The notes under the pieces: generated by a model
The model's input: only the letters and a program-made list of their open reading frames with translations
Databases searched by the model: none
What the model was told of the DNA's origin: nothing
Position numbers and translations under genes: made by a program
NCBI RefSeq assembly: GCF_030403505.1
Contig: NZ_JAUEMJ010000002.1
Coordinates: 1,054,554 to 1,118,553, forward strand
Source: Glycomyces tritici
GTDB lineage: Bacteria > Actinomycetota > Actinomycetes > Mycobacteriales > Micromonosporaceae
Length of the DNA stretch: 64,000 bases
Reading direction: 5' to 3'
Shown here: piece after piece, positions 1-7,550 of the stretch
Position numbering within the stretch: position 1 is the first letter of the stretch
Layout: every line of letters starts with the position of its first letter

Positions 1-337
1 TCGCTTCGGTGAAGACCACCGGGAAGACCTCGAGGGCGAAGACGACGCCGGCGCCGATGCGCCAGATGAGCACCGCGCGCTTCCTGGCGAAGCGGTCGAG
101 GATCGCGCGGGCGAGCCACCCGGCGCCGCCGAAGAGCACGACCGACATGGCGACGTTCCACCACGCGATCGGCACCGGGTCCTGGCCGGGCTGGCTCGCG
201 GTCAGCTCGACTCCGGCGAGACTCGCTATGCCCCAGGCGATCAGGGCGGCGACCATGGTGGCGCCGAGGGCGAGCAGTCGGGCGCGCCAGACCGGGGCCG
301 AGGTCTCGACCGCGACTTGTTCGTCTGTTTTGGACAT
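1..337 (-). CDS. DUF6069-like membrane protein, cut by window edge
   Basis: The first 112 residues of a gene that runs off the left edge; the stop is outside. After an N-terminal MSKTDEQ segment there is a hydrophobic helix (about residues 22-42), a short extracytoplasmic stretch, a second helix near WWNVAMSVVLFGGAGWLA, an RKRAV turn and the start of a third helix. This pattern resembles the small four-helix DUF6069 family of actinobacteria, whose function is unknown. GGAG lies about 8 nt before the ATG. It is divergent from the AraC regulator at 490, with about 150 nt between the starts, so that regulator is a candidate controller. The family call is by resemblance only. Confidence 0.6.
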   Translation of the reverse strand, partial: MSKTDEQVAVETSAPVWRARLLALGATMVAALIAWGIASLAGVELTASQPGQDPVPIAWWNVAMSVVLFGGAGWLARAILDRFARKRAVLIWRIGAGVVFALEVFPVVFTEA

Positions 338-489
338 TCGTTGACTCCAGTGCCTTGGGATTCGAGTTCGGGGGAACGCCTTCGAAGGTATGGCCGGGAG
401 CCCGGAGCGCCCATCTGCGAGCGTCCTCGGTTCATACGCGATCGTCCTCGGACCTGCCGTGCAGCGCCCGCGCTGGCTAGGGTTGCCGC

Positions 490-1458
490 ATGGATGTGCT
501 CAGCGACGTTTTGGCCGTGCTGCGGACCGGCCGGCCCTTCGCCGCCCGGTTCTCGCTCTCGGCGCCCTTCTCCGATCAGCGCCGGAGCCACGCGAACGGG
601 TTCGGCGTCCAGATCATGGTGCGCGGCAACGCGTTCGTGACCACCGCCGAGGGCCGGGTCGTCGAGGTCGGTGAGGGCGACGTGCTCGTGGTGCCCCGCG
701 GCAGCTCCCACACGATCGTCTCCGATTCGCTCAGCACCCCGACCGGGCCCGAGTGCGACGGCTCCGGCCCTGCGGGGCTCATCCTCCGCACCGCGGACGA
801 CCCCGAGGCCACGCACGTCATGGTCTGCCTCGCGTACGCGATGGCGCCCGGGCGCACCCATCCGCTGCTCGCCGCGCTACCCGACTTCACCCGCATCCCC
901 GCCGATCCGGTGGCGCGGCCCGAACTCGCGGGCGCGATCGGCATGCTCGAGCACGAGCTGCGCGCCGAGCGCGGCGGCGGCGACACGCTCGTGTCGGCGC
1001 TGCTCGACGCGGTCCTGATGTACCTGCTGCGGGCGCTGCTGGAGGGCAACGCGCGCCATTGCGGGTTCGACGGCTGGGCGGCGGCCCTCGCGGACCGGTC
1101 GGTCGGGGCGGCGCTGCAGGCCATCCACGCCGAACCGTCCCGGCAGTGGTCGGTGAGCTCGCTCGGGGAGGTCGCCGGGCTCTCGCGGTCGGCGTTCTCG
1201 CGGCGGTTCACCGAGCTGGTGGGCCAGCCGCCGCTGGGGTACTTGACGTTCTGGCGGCTGACGCTGGCCGCGCGGCTGCTCTCGGACACGGACGCGCCCT
1301 TGGCGACCGTGGCCCGGCAGGTCGGGTACGCCTCCGAGTTCGCGTTCGCGGCCGCGTTCAAACGCGACTTCGGCCAAGCCCCGGGCCGCTTCCGGAAGCA
1401 GGCCCCCTCATGCGAGCCCGCGGTGCCCGCGTTCGACCGCGAGACCGTCCCGGCCTGA
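490..1458 (+). CDS. AraC family transcriptional regulator with N-terminal cupin
   Basis: A 322-residue DNA-binding regulator. Residues about 1-175 form a cupin-like sensor of the AraC_binding_2 (cupin_6) type; the stretch VVEVGEGDVLVVPRGSSH is typical. Residues about 205-305 carry two HTH motifs of the AraC/XylS type. The first is around LGEVAGLSRSAFSRRFTELVG, and the second contains VARQVGYASEFAFAAAFKRDFG followed by the family-typical APGRFR. The nearest divergent gene encodes a small DUF6069 protein. In many actinomycetes such cupin-AraC proteins regulate an adjacent efflux or membrane gene, so this neighbour or the downstream MFS gene is a plausible target. The ligand is unknown. Confidence 0.88.
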   Translation: MDVLSDVLAVLRTGRPFAARFSLSAPFSDQRRSHANGFGVQIMVRGNAFVTTAEGRVVEVGEGDVLVVPRGSSHTIVSDSLSTPTGPECDGSGPAGLILRTADDPEATHVMVCLAYAMAPGRTHPLLAALPDFTRIPADPVARPELAGAIGMLEHELRAERGGGDTLVSALLDAVLMYLLRALLEGNARHCGFDGWAAALADRSVGAALQAIHAEPSRQWSVSSLGEVAGLSRSAFSRRFTELVGQPPLGYLTFWRLTLAARLLSDTDAPLATVARQVGYASEFAFAAAFKRDFGQAPGRFRKQAPSCEPAVPAFDRETVPA

Positions 1459-1596
1459 TCCGCGGCCGCCGACCGCTCCCCGCGGACCGCCCTCCGGCGC
1501 TCCACCGCAAGCCCGTGCCCGCCCGATCCGCCCGCCTCCCCGGACGCGCGCCTCCCGGGACGTACCGTCGACCGACAGGCGATTCGAGGAGGCGGC

Positions 1597-2275
1597 ATGG
1601 CCATCGAAATGGGGGTCCGCGAGAGCGCGCAGCGGCTGCTGGCGCGCCGGGTCTGGTACGCGGCGCTGTTCGCGGTCGTGCTGGCGTCCCTGGTGGTCCA
1701 GACCGTGCTGGTCGTGCAGGGCGGGACCGACGTGAACGCGAGCGAGGCGGCGGCCCCCGCCGGCCTGGCGGTGCGGCTGGTGCGCCTGGCCAGCTACTTC
1801 ACGATCCAGAGCAACGTGGCCGTGCTGGCGGTCGCGCTCCTGCTGATGCTCCGGCCCGGCCGCGACGGCCCGCTGATGCGGGTGCTGCACCTCGATGCGC
1901 TGCTGGGCATCGCGGTCACCGGGCTCGTGTTCGCGATCGTGCTCGCGCCGCTGACCGACCCGCAAGGGATGGCCGCCGCGGTGAACGCGGGCCTGCACGT
2001 CGTCTCGCCGATCGCGGCCGTGCTCGGCTGGGTCCTCGTCGGCCCGCGCGGCTGGGTCGAGCGGCGGGTCATCGCGTACGCGTTCCTCTGGCCCGTCGCC
2101 TGGATCGCCTACACGCTCGTGCACGGCGCGCTCACCGGCTGGTACCCGTACCCGTTCCTCGACGTGGCCGAGCTCGGCTACCTCAGGTCGCTGGGCAACA
2201 TCCTGGTCGTCCTGGCCGTGGCGTTCGCACTCGCGCTCGTGGCCGCCTGGGCGGACCGCAGGCTCCAGCGCTTAG
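1597..2275 (+). CDS. Pr6Pr family membrane protein, reading frame lacks its expected stop
   Basis: An integral membrane protein starting at an ATG with GAGGAGGCGGC just upstream. About 225 residues show six hydrophobic helices. The spacing and the motifs SYFTIQSNV, HVVSPIAAVLGW and WIAYTLVHGALTGWYPYPFLDV are characteristic of Pr6Pr (FAR-17a/AIG1-like) proteins, whose function is unknown. The family domain ends near 2271, where the convergent MFS gene also stops. No in-frame stop occurs there: the frame stays open to 3729 through the antisense of the MFS gene, adding a highly charged, non-globular tail unlike the family. A TAG lies in another frame at 2273-2275, so a one-base indel or stop loss is likely. 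The end given here is the end of the family domain. Confidence 0.6.
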
Positions 2276-3489
2276 GCGCGCTTGCGGGCGGCCTTGACGG
2301 CGATCACGACGACCGGGATGAGCAGGAGCGCGCCGATCCAGAGGACGCCGCCGGGCGCGGTCGCGTCCACGACGTAGCCGCCCGCGAAGGAGCCCACCGC
2401 GATCGACAGGTTGAACATGACCGTGTTCAGGGAGGTCGCGATCTCGACTTCGCCGGGCTCGACCGCGTTCATGTACCAGGTCTGCAGGACCGGCGAGACC
2501 AGGCCGTAGCCGACGCCCCAGAGCACGAGGACGGCCGTGGCGGAGAAGAGGTCGCCGACCGCGAACGCCATGAGCGCCATGCCGAGCGCCATCGCGACGC
2601 CGAGCGCGGCGAGGGTGCCGCGCAGGCGGGTGCCGATGAGCGAGCCGGAGGCGACGGTGGCGATGAGGGCCGCCGCGCCGAAGGCGAGGAGCAGGGCGCT
2701 GACGTGGCCCGCGGCGATGCCGTTGGCCTGGAGGATCGGGCTGATGAAGGTGTAGGCGATGAAGTGGCCCGTGACGATGAAGAAGGTCAGGGCCAGGCCG
2801 ATGCGCACGCCCTTGTTGGCGCGCACCAGCTTCGGGAGCGACGCGAACGAGACCGTGGTGTTCGACGGGAGCTTCGGCACGAGCAGCGCGATCGCGGTCA
2901 TGGCGACGATCGCGAGCGCGGCGAGGGCCCACATGGCGGCGCGCCAGCCGAAGTGGTCGCCGATGAGGGTGCCGGCCGGAACGCCGAGCACGGTGGCCGC
3001 GCCGATGCCGCCGTAGACGGCGGCGGTCGCGCGGGGCACGTCGCGTTTGGGGACCAGGCGCAGGGCGATGCCGCCCGCGACGGCCCAGAACGCGCCGATG
3101 GAGAGGCCCACGAGGACGCGGGCCGCCAGGAGCAGTTCGAAGCCGGAGGCCAGGGCGGCGCCGACGTTCGCGGCGGCGACGAGCACGGCCAGGCCGATGA
3201 GCACGAGGCGGCGGTCGAGCCGGCGGGTGAAGACGATGCTCAAGGGCGCGGCGATGGCGGCGACGAGGCCGGGAACGGTGACCATGAGGCCGGCCGTGCC
3301 GGCGGAGACGCCGAGTTCGGAGCCGATCGGGGTGAGCAGGCCGACCGGAAGGACCTCGGAGGTCATGACGACGAAGACGCCGAGGGCGACGGCCGCGACG
3401 GCGAGCCACTGCTTGAGCGTGGCGCGCTCGGGCGCGGCGACGGCGGTCGTCGGCAGAGCGGAAGTAGGGCGATCGTCAAGAGTGGTCAC
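2272..3489 (-). CDS. MFS transporter, DHA1/AraJ-like efflux protein
   Basis: A 405-residue major facilitator with twelve predicted helices and a GTG start. Helix 1 (VVMTSEVLPVGLLTPIG) followed by GVSAGTAGLMVTVPGLVAAIAAP is the signature of the AraJ/SotB/Cmx sugar- and drug-efflux group. A loop RRLDRRLVL follows helix 2, and the motif GLSIGAFWAVAGGIALRLVP is in helix 4. It probably exports a small molecule by proton antiport; the substrate cannot be named. It is convergent with the Pr6Pr gene and overlaps its unterminated frame. A further unlinked MFS gene lies in the RiPP cluster at 29482 and is not closely similar. Confidence 0.88.
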   Translation of the reverse strand: MTTLDDRPTSALPTTAVAAPERATLKQWLAVAAVALGVFVVMTSEVLPVGLLTPIGSELGVSAGTAGLMVTVPGLVAAIAAPLSIVFTRRLDRRLVLIGLAVLVAAANVGAALASGFELLLAARVLVGLSIGAFWAVAGGIALRLVPKRDVPRATAAVYGGIGAATVLGVPAGTLIGDHFGWRAAMWALAALAIVAMTAIALLVPKLPSNTTVSFASLPKLVRANKGVRIGLALTFFIVTGHFIAYTFISPILQANGIAAGHVSALLLAFGAAALIATVASGSLIGTRLRGTLAALGVAMALGMALMAFAVGDLFSATAVLVLWGVGYGLVSPVLQTWYMNAVEPGEVEIATSLNTVMFNLSIAVGSFAGGYVVDATAPGGVLWIGALLLIPVVVIAVKAARKRA

Positions 3490-3881
3490 GGCGGCGGGCC
3501 TTTCGCGGTTCGGTTCGGGTCAGAGTCCTGGGACTCATTCGCCGGAACCGGTCCACCACTCGGTCCGCGCTCGGTGACACGGGCTCGGCTCGTACAGGGG
3601 CTGCGGGCCTCGCGAGAGGCGTTCGGCCGGGCGAGGCTCCATAGCGAGCCCGCCCTTGGCGGTGTACGAGCGTTTGCCCTGACCAGCTGCACGATGTACT
3701 GCTGGGGCGTCGCCTGTCCCCAAGGGTAGCGCCGTCCGGCGCGATTCGGAATGGTGAACTTCATCGCATCGCGACTCGCACGCCTGGCGGGAAGCCGTGG
3801 CCTCGTCGCGTCAGGTGTGGCGGGGCCATGACAGACTCCATGCTGCGTATCACGCACCCCTACGGAAGGAAAGACGAGCAG
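3490..3881. other. Intergenic region between divergent MFS and CDF genes
   Basis: About 390 nt between the GTG of the MFS gene and the chosen ATG of the CDF gene. It must hold both promoters. I see no convincing gene, RNA or long palindrome; open frames crossing it are arginine- and proline-rich and lack a ribosome-binding site. Confidence 0.5.
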
Positions 3882-4805
3882 ATGTCAGCAGAAGGCGGCA
3901 CCAAGGCGATCGTCGCGGCGCTATTGGCGAACACCGGGATCGCGATCAGCAAGTTCATTGCGGCGGGGATCACCGGTTCGGCGTCGATGCTGGCCGAGGG
4001 CGTCCACTCGGTGGCCGACGCGTCCAACCAGGTCCTGCTGCTCATCGGCGGCAAGGCCTCGCGCAAGGCCGCGAGCCCGGCCCACCCGTTCGGGTACGGG
4101 CGCGAGCGCTACATCTACGCGTTCATCGTCTCGATCGTCCTGTTCTCCATCGGCGGCGTGTACGCGCTGTACGAGGGCTACCACAAGTGGCACGAGCGCG
4201 GCCACGGCGGCGAGCTGGAGTGGCCGCAGGTCGCGGTCGGCGTGCTGCTCGTGGCGATCGTCCTGGAGTCGTTCTCGCTGCGCACCGCCGTGAAGGAGTC
4301 GAACCACGTCCGCGGGAACCAGACCTGGACGCAGTTCATCAAGGGCTCCCGCTCGCCCGAGCTGCCCGTGATCCTCCTGGAGGACATCGGCGCGCTCGTC
4401 GGCCTCATCCTCGCCCTGATCGGCGTGAGCCTCTCGTGGATCACCGGCGACATCCTCTTCGACGCGCTGGGCACCTTCAGCATCGGCGTGCTGCTCGTCC
4501 TCATCGCGATCGTCCTCGCCATCGAGATCCGCTCGATGCTCATCGGCGAGTCCGCGACACTGGAGGACATCGACGCGATCAAGACCGCCATCAACGACGG
4601 CGAGGGCGACACCCTCATCCACCTCAAGACCCTGCACGTGGGCCCGGACGAGCTGCTGGTGGCCGCGAAGGTCGGCATCGGCGTCTCCGCCACGGGCGAG
4701 CAGGTCGCCGCGCAGATCGACGCGGCCGAGGCGCGCATCCGCGCGGCCGTGCCGAAGGCCAAGATCATCTACATCGAGCCCGACATCCCGCGCACCGACG
4801 CTTAA
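3882..4805 (+). CDS. Cation diffusion facilitator family transporter
   Basis: A 307-residue divalent-cation/proton antiporter in the inner membrane. The N-terminal helix pair carries SMLAEGVHSVADASNQ, the family zinc/iron-binding motif on TM2 (HSVAD). An HPFGYGRERYIYAF loop follows, as in CDF proteins, and the second binding motif is DALGTFSIG on TM5. A cytoplasmic ferredoxin-like domain (about residues 215-300, ending AKIIYIEPDI) closes it. An in-frame start 18 codons upstream (3828) exists, but the ATG at 3882 has GGAAGGAAAG in front and begins at the conserved region, so I prefer it. An Smr gene follows 9 nt downstream, probably cotranscribed. The metal is not predictable by eye. Confidence 0.9.
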   Translation: MSAEGGTKAIVAALLANTGIAISKFIAAGITGSASMLAEGVHSVADASNQVLLLIGGKASRKAASPAHPFGYGRERYIYAFIVSIVLFSIGGVYALYEGYHKWHERGHGGELEWPQVAVGVLLVAIVLESFSLRTAVKESNHVRGNQTWTQFIKGSRSPELPVILLEDIGALVGLILALIGVSLSWITGDILFDALGTFSIGVLLVLIAIVLAIEIRSMLIGESATLEDIDAIKTAINDGEGDTLIHLKTLHVGPDELLVAAKVGIGVSATGEQVAAQIDAAEARIRAAVPKAKIIYIEPDIPRTDA

Positions 4806-4814
4806 GGTGCTCTC

Positions 4815-5096
4815 ATGGCCAAACTGGTGCTGGACCTGCACGACATCTTCAACAAGGGCGACCAGATCGAGAAGGCGCTGCGGGAGGTGATCGACGAGGC
4901 GGTCGCGAAGAAGATCGACCTCGTGGAGATCATCCCCGGCAAGGGCTCGGGGCAGCTGAAGAAGAAGGTGCTCAGGTTCCTCGACCAGAAGGAGATCAAG
5001 GCCCTGTACCACCGGGTGGACAAGGACTCGAAGAACTTCGGTCGGCTGTTCGTGCACTTCCAGCACAAGGACAAGGACAGGCGCAAGAAGCGGTAG
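4815..5096 (+). CDS. Small stand-alone Smr-domain protein
   Basis: A 93-residue protein consisting of one Smr domain, the C-terminal nuclease-like module of MutS2. The family blocks are visible: LVLDLHD near the N terminus (LDLH motif), VEIIPGKGSGQLKKKVLRFL (the HGKGxG-like loop, here PGKGSG) and a basic lysine-rich C terminus. Smr domains bind or nick branched nucleic acids. The usual histidine in the HGKG loop is proline here, so nuclease activity is uncertain. It is 9 nt downstream of the CDF gene and followed by a hairpin terminator. Such small proteins are often labelled 'DNA mismatch repair protein MutS' in error. Confidence 0.8.
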   Translation: MAKLVLDLHDIFNKGDQIEKALREVIDEAVAKKIDLVEIIPGKGSGQLKKKVLRFLDQKEIKALYHRVDKDSKNFGRLFVHFQHKDKDRRKKR

Positions 5097-5104
5097 TGAT
5101 GTCC

Positions 5105-5145
5105 GACGGCGGCGCCGCCTCCTCCCCTGGGGCGGCGCCGCCGTC
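5105..5145. terminator. Bidirectional hairpin terminator
   Basis: A perfect 15-bp GC-rich inverted repeat (5105-5119 with 5131-5145, 11-nt loop) lies between the convergent Smr gene and the HTH gene. There is no T-tract, as is common in actinomycetes. Confidence 0.75.
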
Positions 5146-5154
5146 GCGCGTTCG

Positions 5155-5448
5155 CTAGTCGATCAGGATCCGGTCGCGCTCGACTCGTTCCCTCTCCAGC
5201 ATCGGGTCGGGCGCGCCGAGCAGCTCGAGCAGCCGCAGGACCGGGACCCGGTAGCTGTGGCCGATCCGAAGGACCTGGACGGGGAACTGTCCGTCCTTCG
5301 CCAGCCGGTACGCGACCGTCCTGCCGATCCCGAGGATCTGCGCGGCCGTCTCGACATTCGTCATCACGCCGAGCGACTTGACTCGCTCGACGGTCCAGAT
5401 CTCGTCGATGACGACACTCGAAGGCCCCACCTTCGCATTCGGTGTCAT
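5155..5448 (-). CDS. Small helix-turn-helix (excisionase-type) protein
   Basis: A 97-residue protein. Its second half reads NVETAAQILGIGRTVAYRLA...FPVQVLRIGHSYRVPVLRLLELLG, the MerR-like winged helix of the excisionase/HTH_17 family. It would bind DNA as a small transcription factor or a recombination directionality factor. GAGAGG lies 7 nt before the ATG. No integrase or att-like repeat is seen nearby, so a phage-excision role is not supported. Homologues without an integrase partner are common in actinomycetes. A shorter start at MTNVE (5364) would remove a low-complexity N terminus. Confidence 0.75.
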   Translation of the reverse strand: MTPNAKVGPSSVVIDEIWTVERVKSLGVMTNVETAAQILGIGRTVAYRLAKDGQFPVQVLRIGHSYRVPVLRLLELLGAPDPMLERERVERDRILID

Positions 5449-5691
5449 GTTGGTCCTCTCTGGCGAGCCGAGCCGACACGGGGTGCATCGGCCGGGTGAC
5501 GCCTAGGACCAGTCGACCCCACCCGGCACTGCCAAGTCCAGAGTGCCGCGCCGGAATTCACTCTTACGCGTGGTATCCGATTCCTCACTTGATGAGGATC
5601 GTTTGGGCGCGAATGGGACTCATCGCGCATAACGAGCCCGTTCCGAGCCCTCGTCACATCGCTGAGCTGCCGAGATGCGCCGTAGCACGGG

Positions 5692-5710
5692 ATAGGTTAG
5701 CCTTGCCTAC
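5692..5710 (+). promoter_or_regulatory. DtxR/IdeR-type iron box
   Basis: ATAGGTTAGCCTTGCCTAC matches 14 of 19 positions of the actinobacterial iron-box consensus TTAGGTTAGGCTAACCTAA, and the left half-site is nearly perfect. It abuts the ATG of the ABC ATPase at 5711. The transcript may start within or beside the box, so iron-loaded IdeR/DmdR would block the importer when iron is plentiful. Confidence 0.8.
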
Positions 5711-6544
5711 ATGCCAGACGGCCCCACTGACCCCGGCTTGAACGGGCGCGCCCTCCGCCTCGCCTACGACGGCGAGACCGTCGTCCACGACGCCGACATC
5801 ACCCTGCGCGGCGGCCAGGTCACGGCCCTCCTGGGCCCCAACGGGTCCGGCAAATCCACCCTCCTGCGCTCCCTCGCCCGCCTCCACAAGGCCGACCACG
5901 GCACCGTCGAATTCACCGACGGCATCGACGCGGCCACCCTGAGCCCCAAGGACTTCGCCCGGCGCGTCTCCCTCCTCGCCCAGTCCCGGCCCGTCCCCGG
6001 CGGCATCCGCGTCGTCGACGTCGTCGGCTACGGCCGCCACCCCCACCGCGGCCGCTGGCGCCAAGGCGACGAAGCCGGCCCCGCGATGATCCAGCGCGCC
6101 ATGGAGATCTGCGGCGTCGCCGCCATGGCCGAGAAAGGCGTCGAAGCGCTCTCCGGCGGCGAGCGCCAACGGGTCTGGTTCGCCTCCTGCCTCGCCCAGG
6201 ACACCGCCGTGCTCCTCCTCGACGAGCCCACCAACCACCTCGACCTGCGCTACCAGGTCGAGATCCTCGACCTCGTGCGCGACCTCGCCGACGAGCACGG
6301 CACGGCCGTCGGCATCGTCCTGCACGACCTCGACCAGGCCGCCGCGGTCGCCGACCATGTGGTCCTCCTCCACGACGGCCGCGTCAAGGCCACCGGCACC
6401 CCGTCAGAGGTCCTCACCGCCGAGAACCTCACCGCCGCATACGGCATCGACATCCGCGTCGACACCGACCCCGCGACCGGCCTGCTCACTGCCCGGCCCA
6501 TCGGCCGGCACAGCAGCAGGTTCGCGAGCACCGCCACCGAATAG
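5711..6544 (+). CDS. Iron-siderophore ABC transporter ATP-binding protein
   Basis: The 277-residue ATPase of a FecE/FepC-type importer. Visible motifs are Walker A LLGPNGSGKST (about residues 40-50), a Q-loop in SLLAQSRPVPGGI, the ABC signature LSGGERQRV (about 148), Walker B AVLLLDEPTNHLDL and the switch histidine in GIVLHDLDQA. The iron box ends at the start codon, so little or no leader is expected. The lipoprotein gene begins 10 nt after its stop and the permease overlaps that one. This order (ATPase first, one fused permease) makes a complete uptake system for ferric siderophore or haem. The substrate is inferred from family and iron box only. Confidence 0.93.
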   Translation: MPDGPTDPGLNGRALRLAYDGETVVHDADITLRGGQVTALLGPNGSGKSTLLRSLARLHKADHGTVEFTDGIDAATLSPKDFARRVSLLAQSRPVPGGIRVVDVVGYGRHPHRGRWRQGDEAGPAMIQRAMEICGVAAMAEKGVEALSGGERQRVWFASCLAQDTAVLLLDEPTNHLDLRYQVEILDLVRDLADEHGTAVGIVLHDLDQAAAVADHVVLLHDGRVKATGTPSEVLTAENLTAAYGIDIRVDTDPATGLLTARPIGRHSSRFASTATE

Positions 6545-6554
6545 AAGGAACCCG

Positions 6555-7550
6555 ATGCGAATCCCCCACCTCAAGCGCTCCGCCGTGCCCGCGGCACTGG
6601 CCGCCGCCGCGCTCCTCGCCGCCTCCGCGTGCGGCACCACCGAGGAAGGCGCCGGCGACGAGGCGACGGAGGCCGAGTCCGGCCCCGTGTCGGTCACCGA
6701 CTTCCTCGGCCGCACCGTCGAACTCGACGCGCCCGCCGCGAAGGTCGTGACCCTCGAATGGGCCGAGACCGAGATCGCCGCGAGCCTCGGCGTCATGCCC
6801 GTCGGCGCGGCCGACCTCGAGGGGTACAACACCTGGGTGGGCGCCTCGGAGCCCATGGACGAATCGGTCGTCGACGTCGGCACCCGCCAGGAGCCCTCGG
6901 TGGACGCGATCGCCGGGCTCAGCCCGGACCTGATCATCATGGAGCCCGACGACGAGGCCCTCATCGAGCAGATCGAGGCGTTCGCCCCCGTCCTGGTCGT
7001 CGAGGGCTCCAACGCCGCCGACAACCTCGCGCGGATGCAGCGCGACGTCGACATGATCGCCGAACTCACCGGCACGACCGCCGAGGCGGACGCGCTGTGG
7101 GCGGAGCTCCAGTCGAAGATCGACGCCACCAGGACCGCCATTGAGGCCGCCGGCACCGGCAGCGTCCCCTACCTGTACGCCGACGGCTGGGTCGAGGGCG
7201 ACGCGATCTCCATCCGCCCCTTCGGCTCCGGCTCGCTCGTCGGCGCCCTCGGCACCGCCCTGGGCCTGGAGAACGCCTGGACCGGTGAGACCGACGCGGC
7301 GTGGGGCCTGGGCGGCACCGACGTCGAGGGCATGGCCCAGTACACCGACACCGAGCTGAAGTTCATCTACAACAACTCGTACAACGACGACATCTTCAAC
7401 GAGAAGCTCGTCGGCAACCCGATCTGGGACGGCCTGAAGTTCGTCAAGGACGGCAGCATGTACGAACTGCCGCACAGCGTCTGGACCTTCGGCGGCCCGC
7501 GCTCCTCAGGCGCCGTCCTCGACTACTTCGCCGAGGTCTACGCCAGTTGA
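6555..7550 (+). CDS. Iron-siderophore ABC transporter substrate-binding lipoprotein
   Basis: A 331-residue FecB/FepB-like periplasmic-binding protein anchored outside the membrane. The signal peptide ends in a lipobox LLAASAC, with Cys near residue 23. Next comes an acidic linker, then the helical-backbone binding fold: VTDFLGRTVELDAPAAKVVTLEWAETEIAASLGVMPVGAADL opens domain 1, and SPDLIIMEPD is the conserved hinge-side strand. It ends at YFAEVYAS. AGAAGGAACCCG precedes the ATG at 6555. Its stop TGA shares bases with the TTG start of the permease (TTGA), indicating translational coupling. The ligand is not predictable. Confidence 0.92.
   Translation: MRIPHLKRSAVPAALAAAALLAASACGTTEEGAGDEATEAESGPVSVTDFLGRTVELDAPAAKVVTLEWAETEIAASLGVMPVGAADLEGYNTWVGASEPMDESVVDVGTRQEPSVDAIAGLSPDLIIMEPDDEALIEQIEAFAPVLVVEGSNAADNLARMQRDVDMIAELTGTTAEADALWAELQSKIDATRTAIEAAGTGSVPYLYADGWVEGDAISIRPFGSGSLVGALGTALGLENAWTGETDAAWGLGGTDVEGMAQYTDTELKFIYNNSYNDDIFNEKLVGNPIWDGLKFVKDGSMYELPHSVWTFGGPRSSGAVLDYFAEVYAS

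Noticed and set aside
3490..3857. Minus-strand open frame starting MRDTQHGVCHG
   Set aside because: Arginine/proline-rich composition, no ribosome-binding site, and it would extend into the MFS promoter; no recognisable domain.
5155..5448. Excisionase-like HTH as sign of a prophage or integrative element
   Set aside because: No integrase, att-like direct repeat or phage genes are nearby, and the flanking genes are ordinary chromosomal ones.
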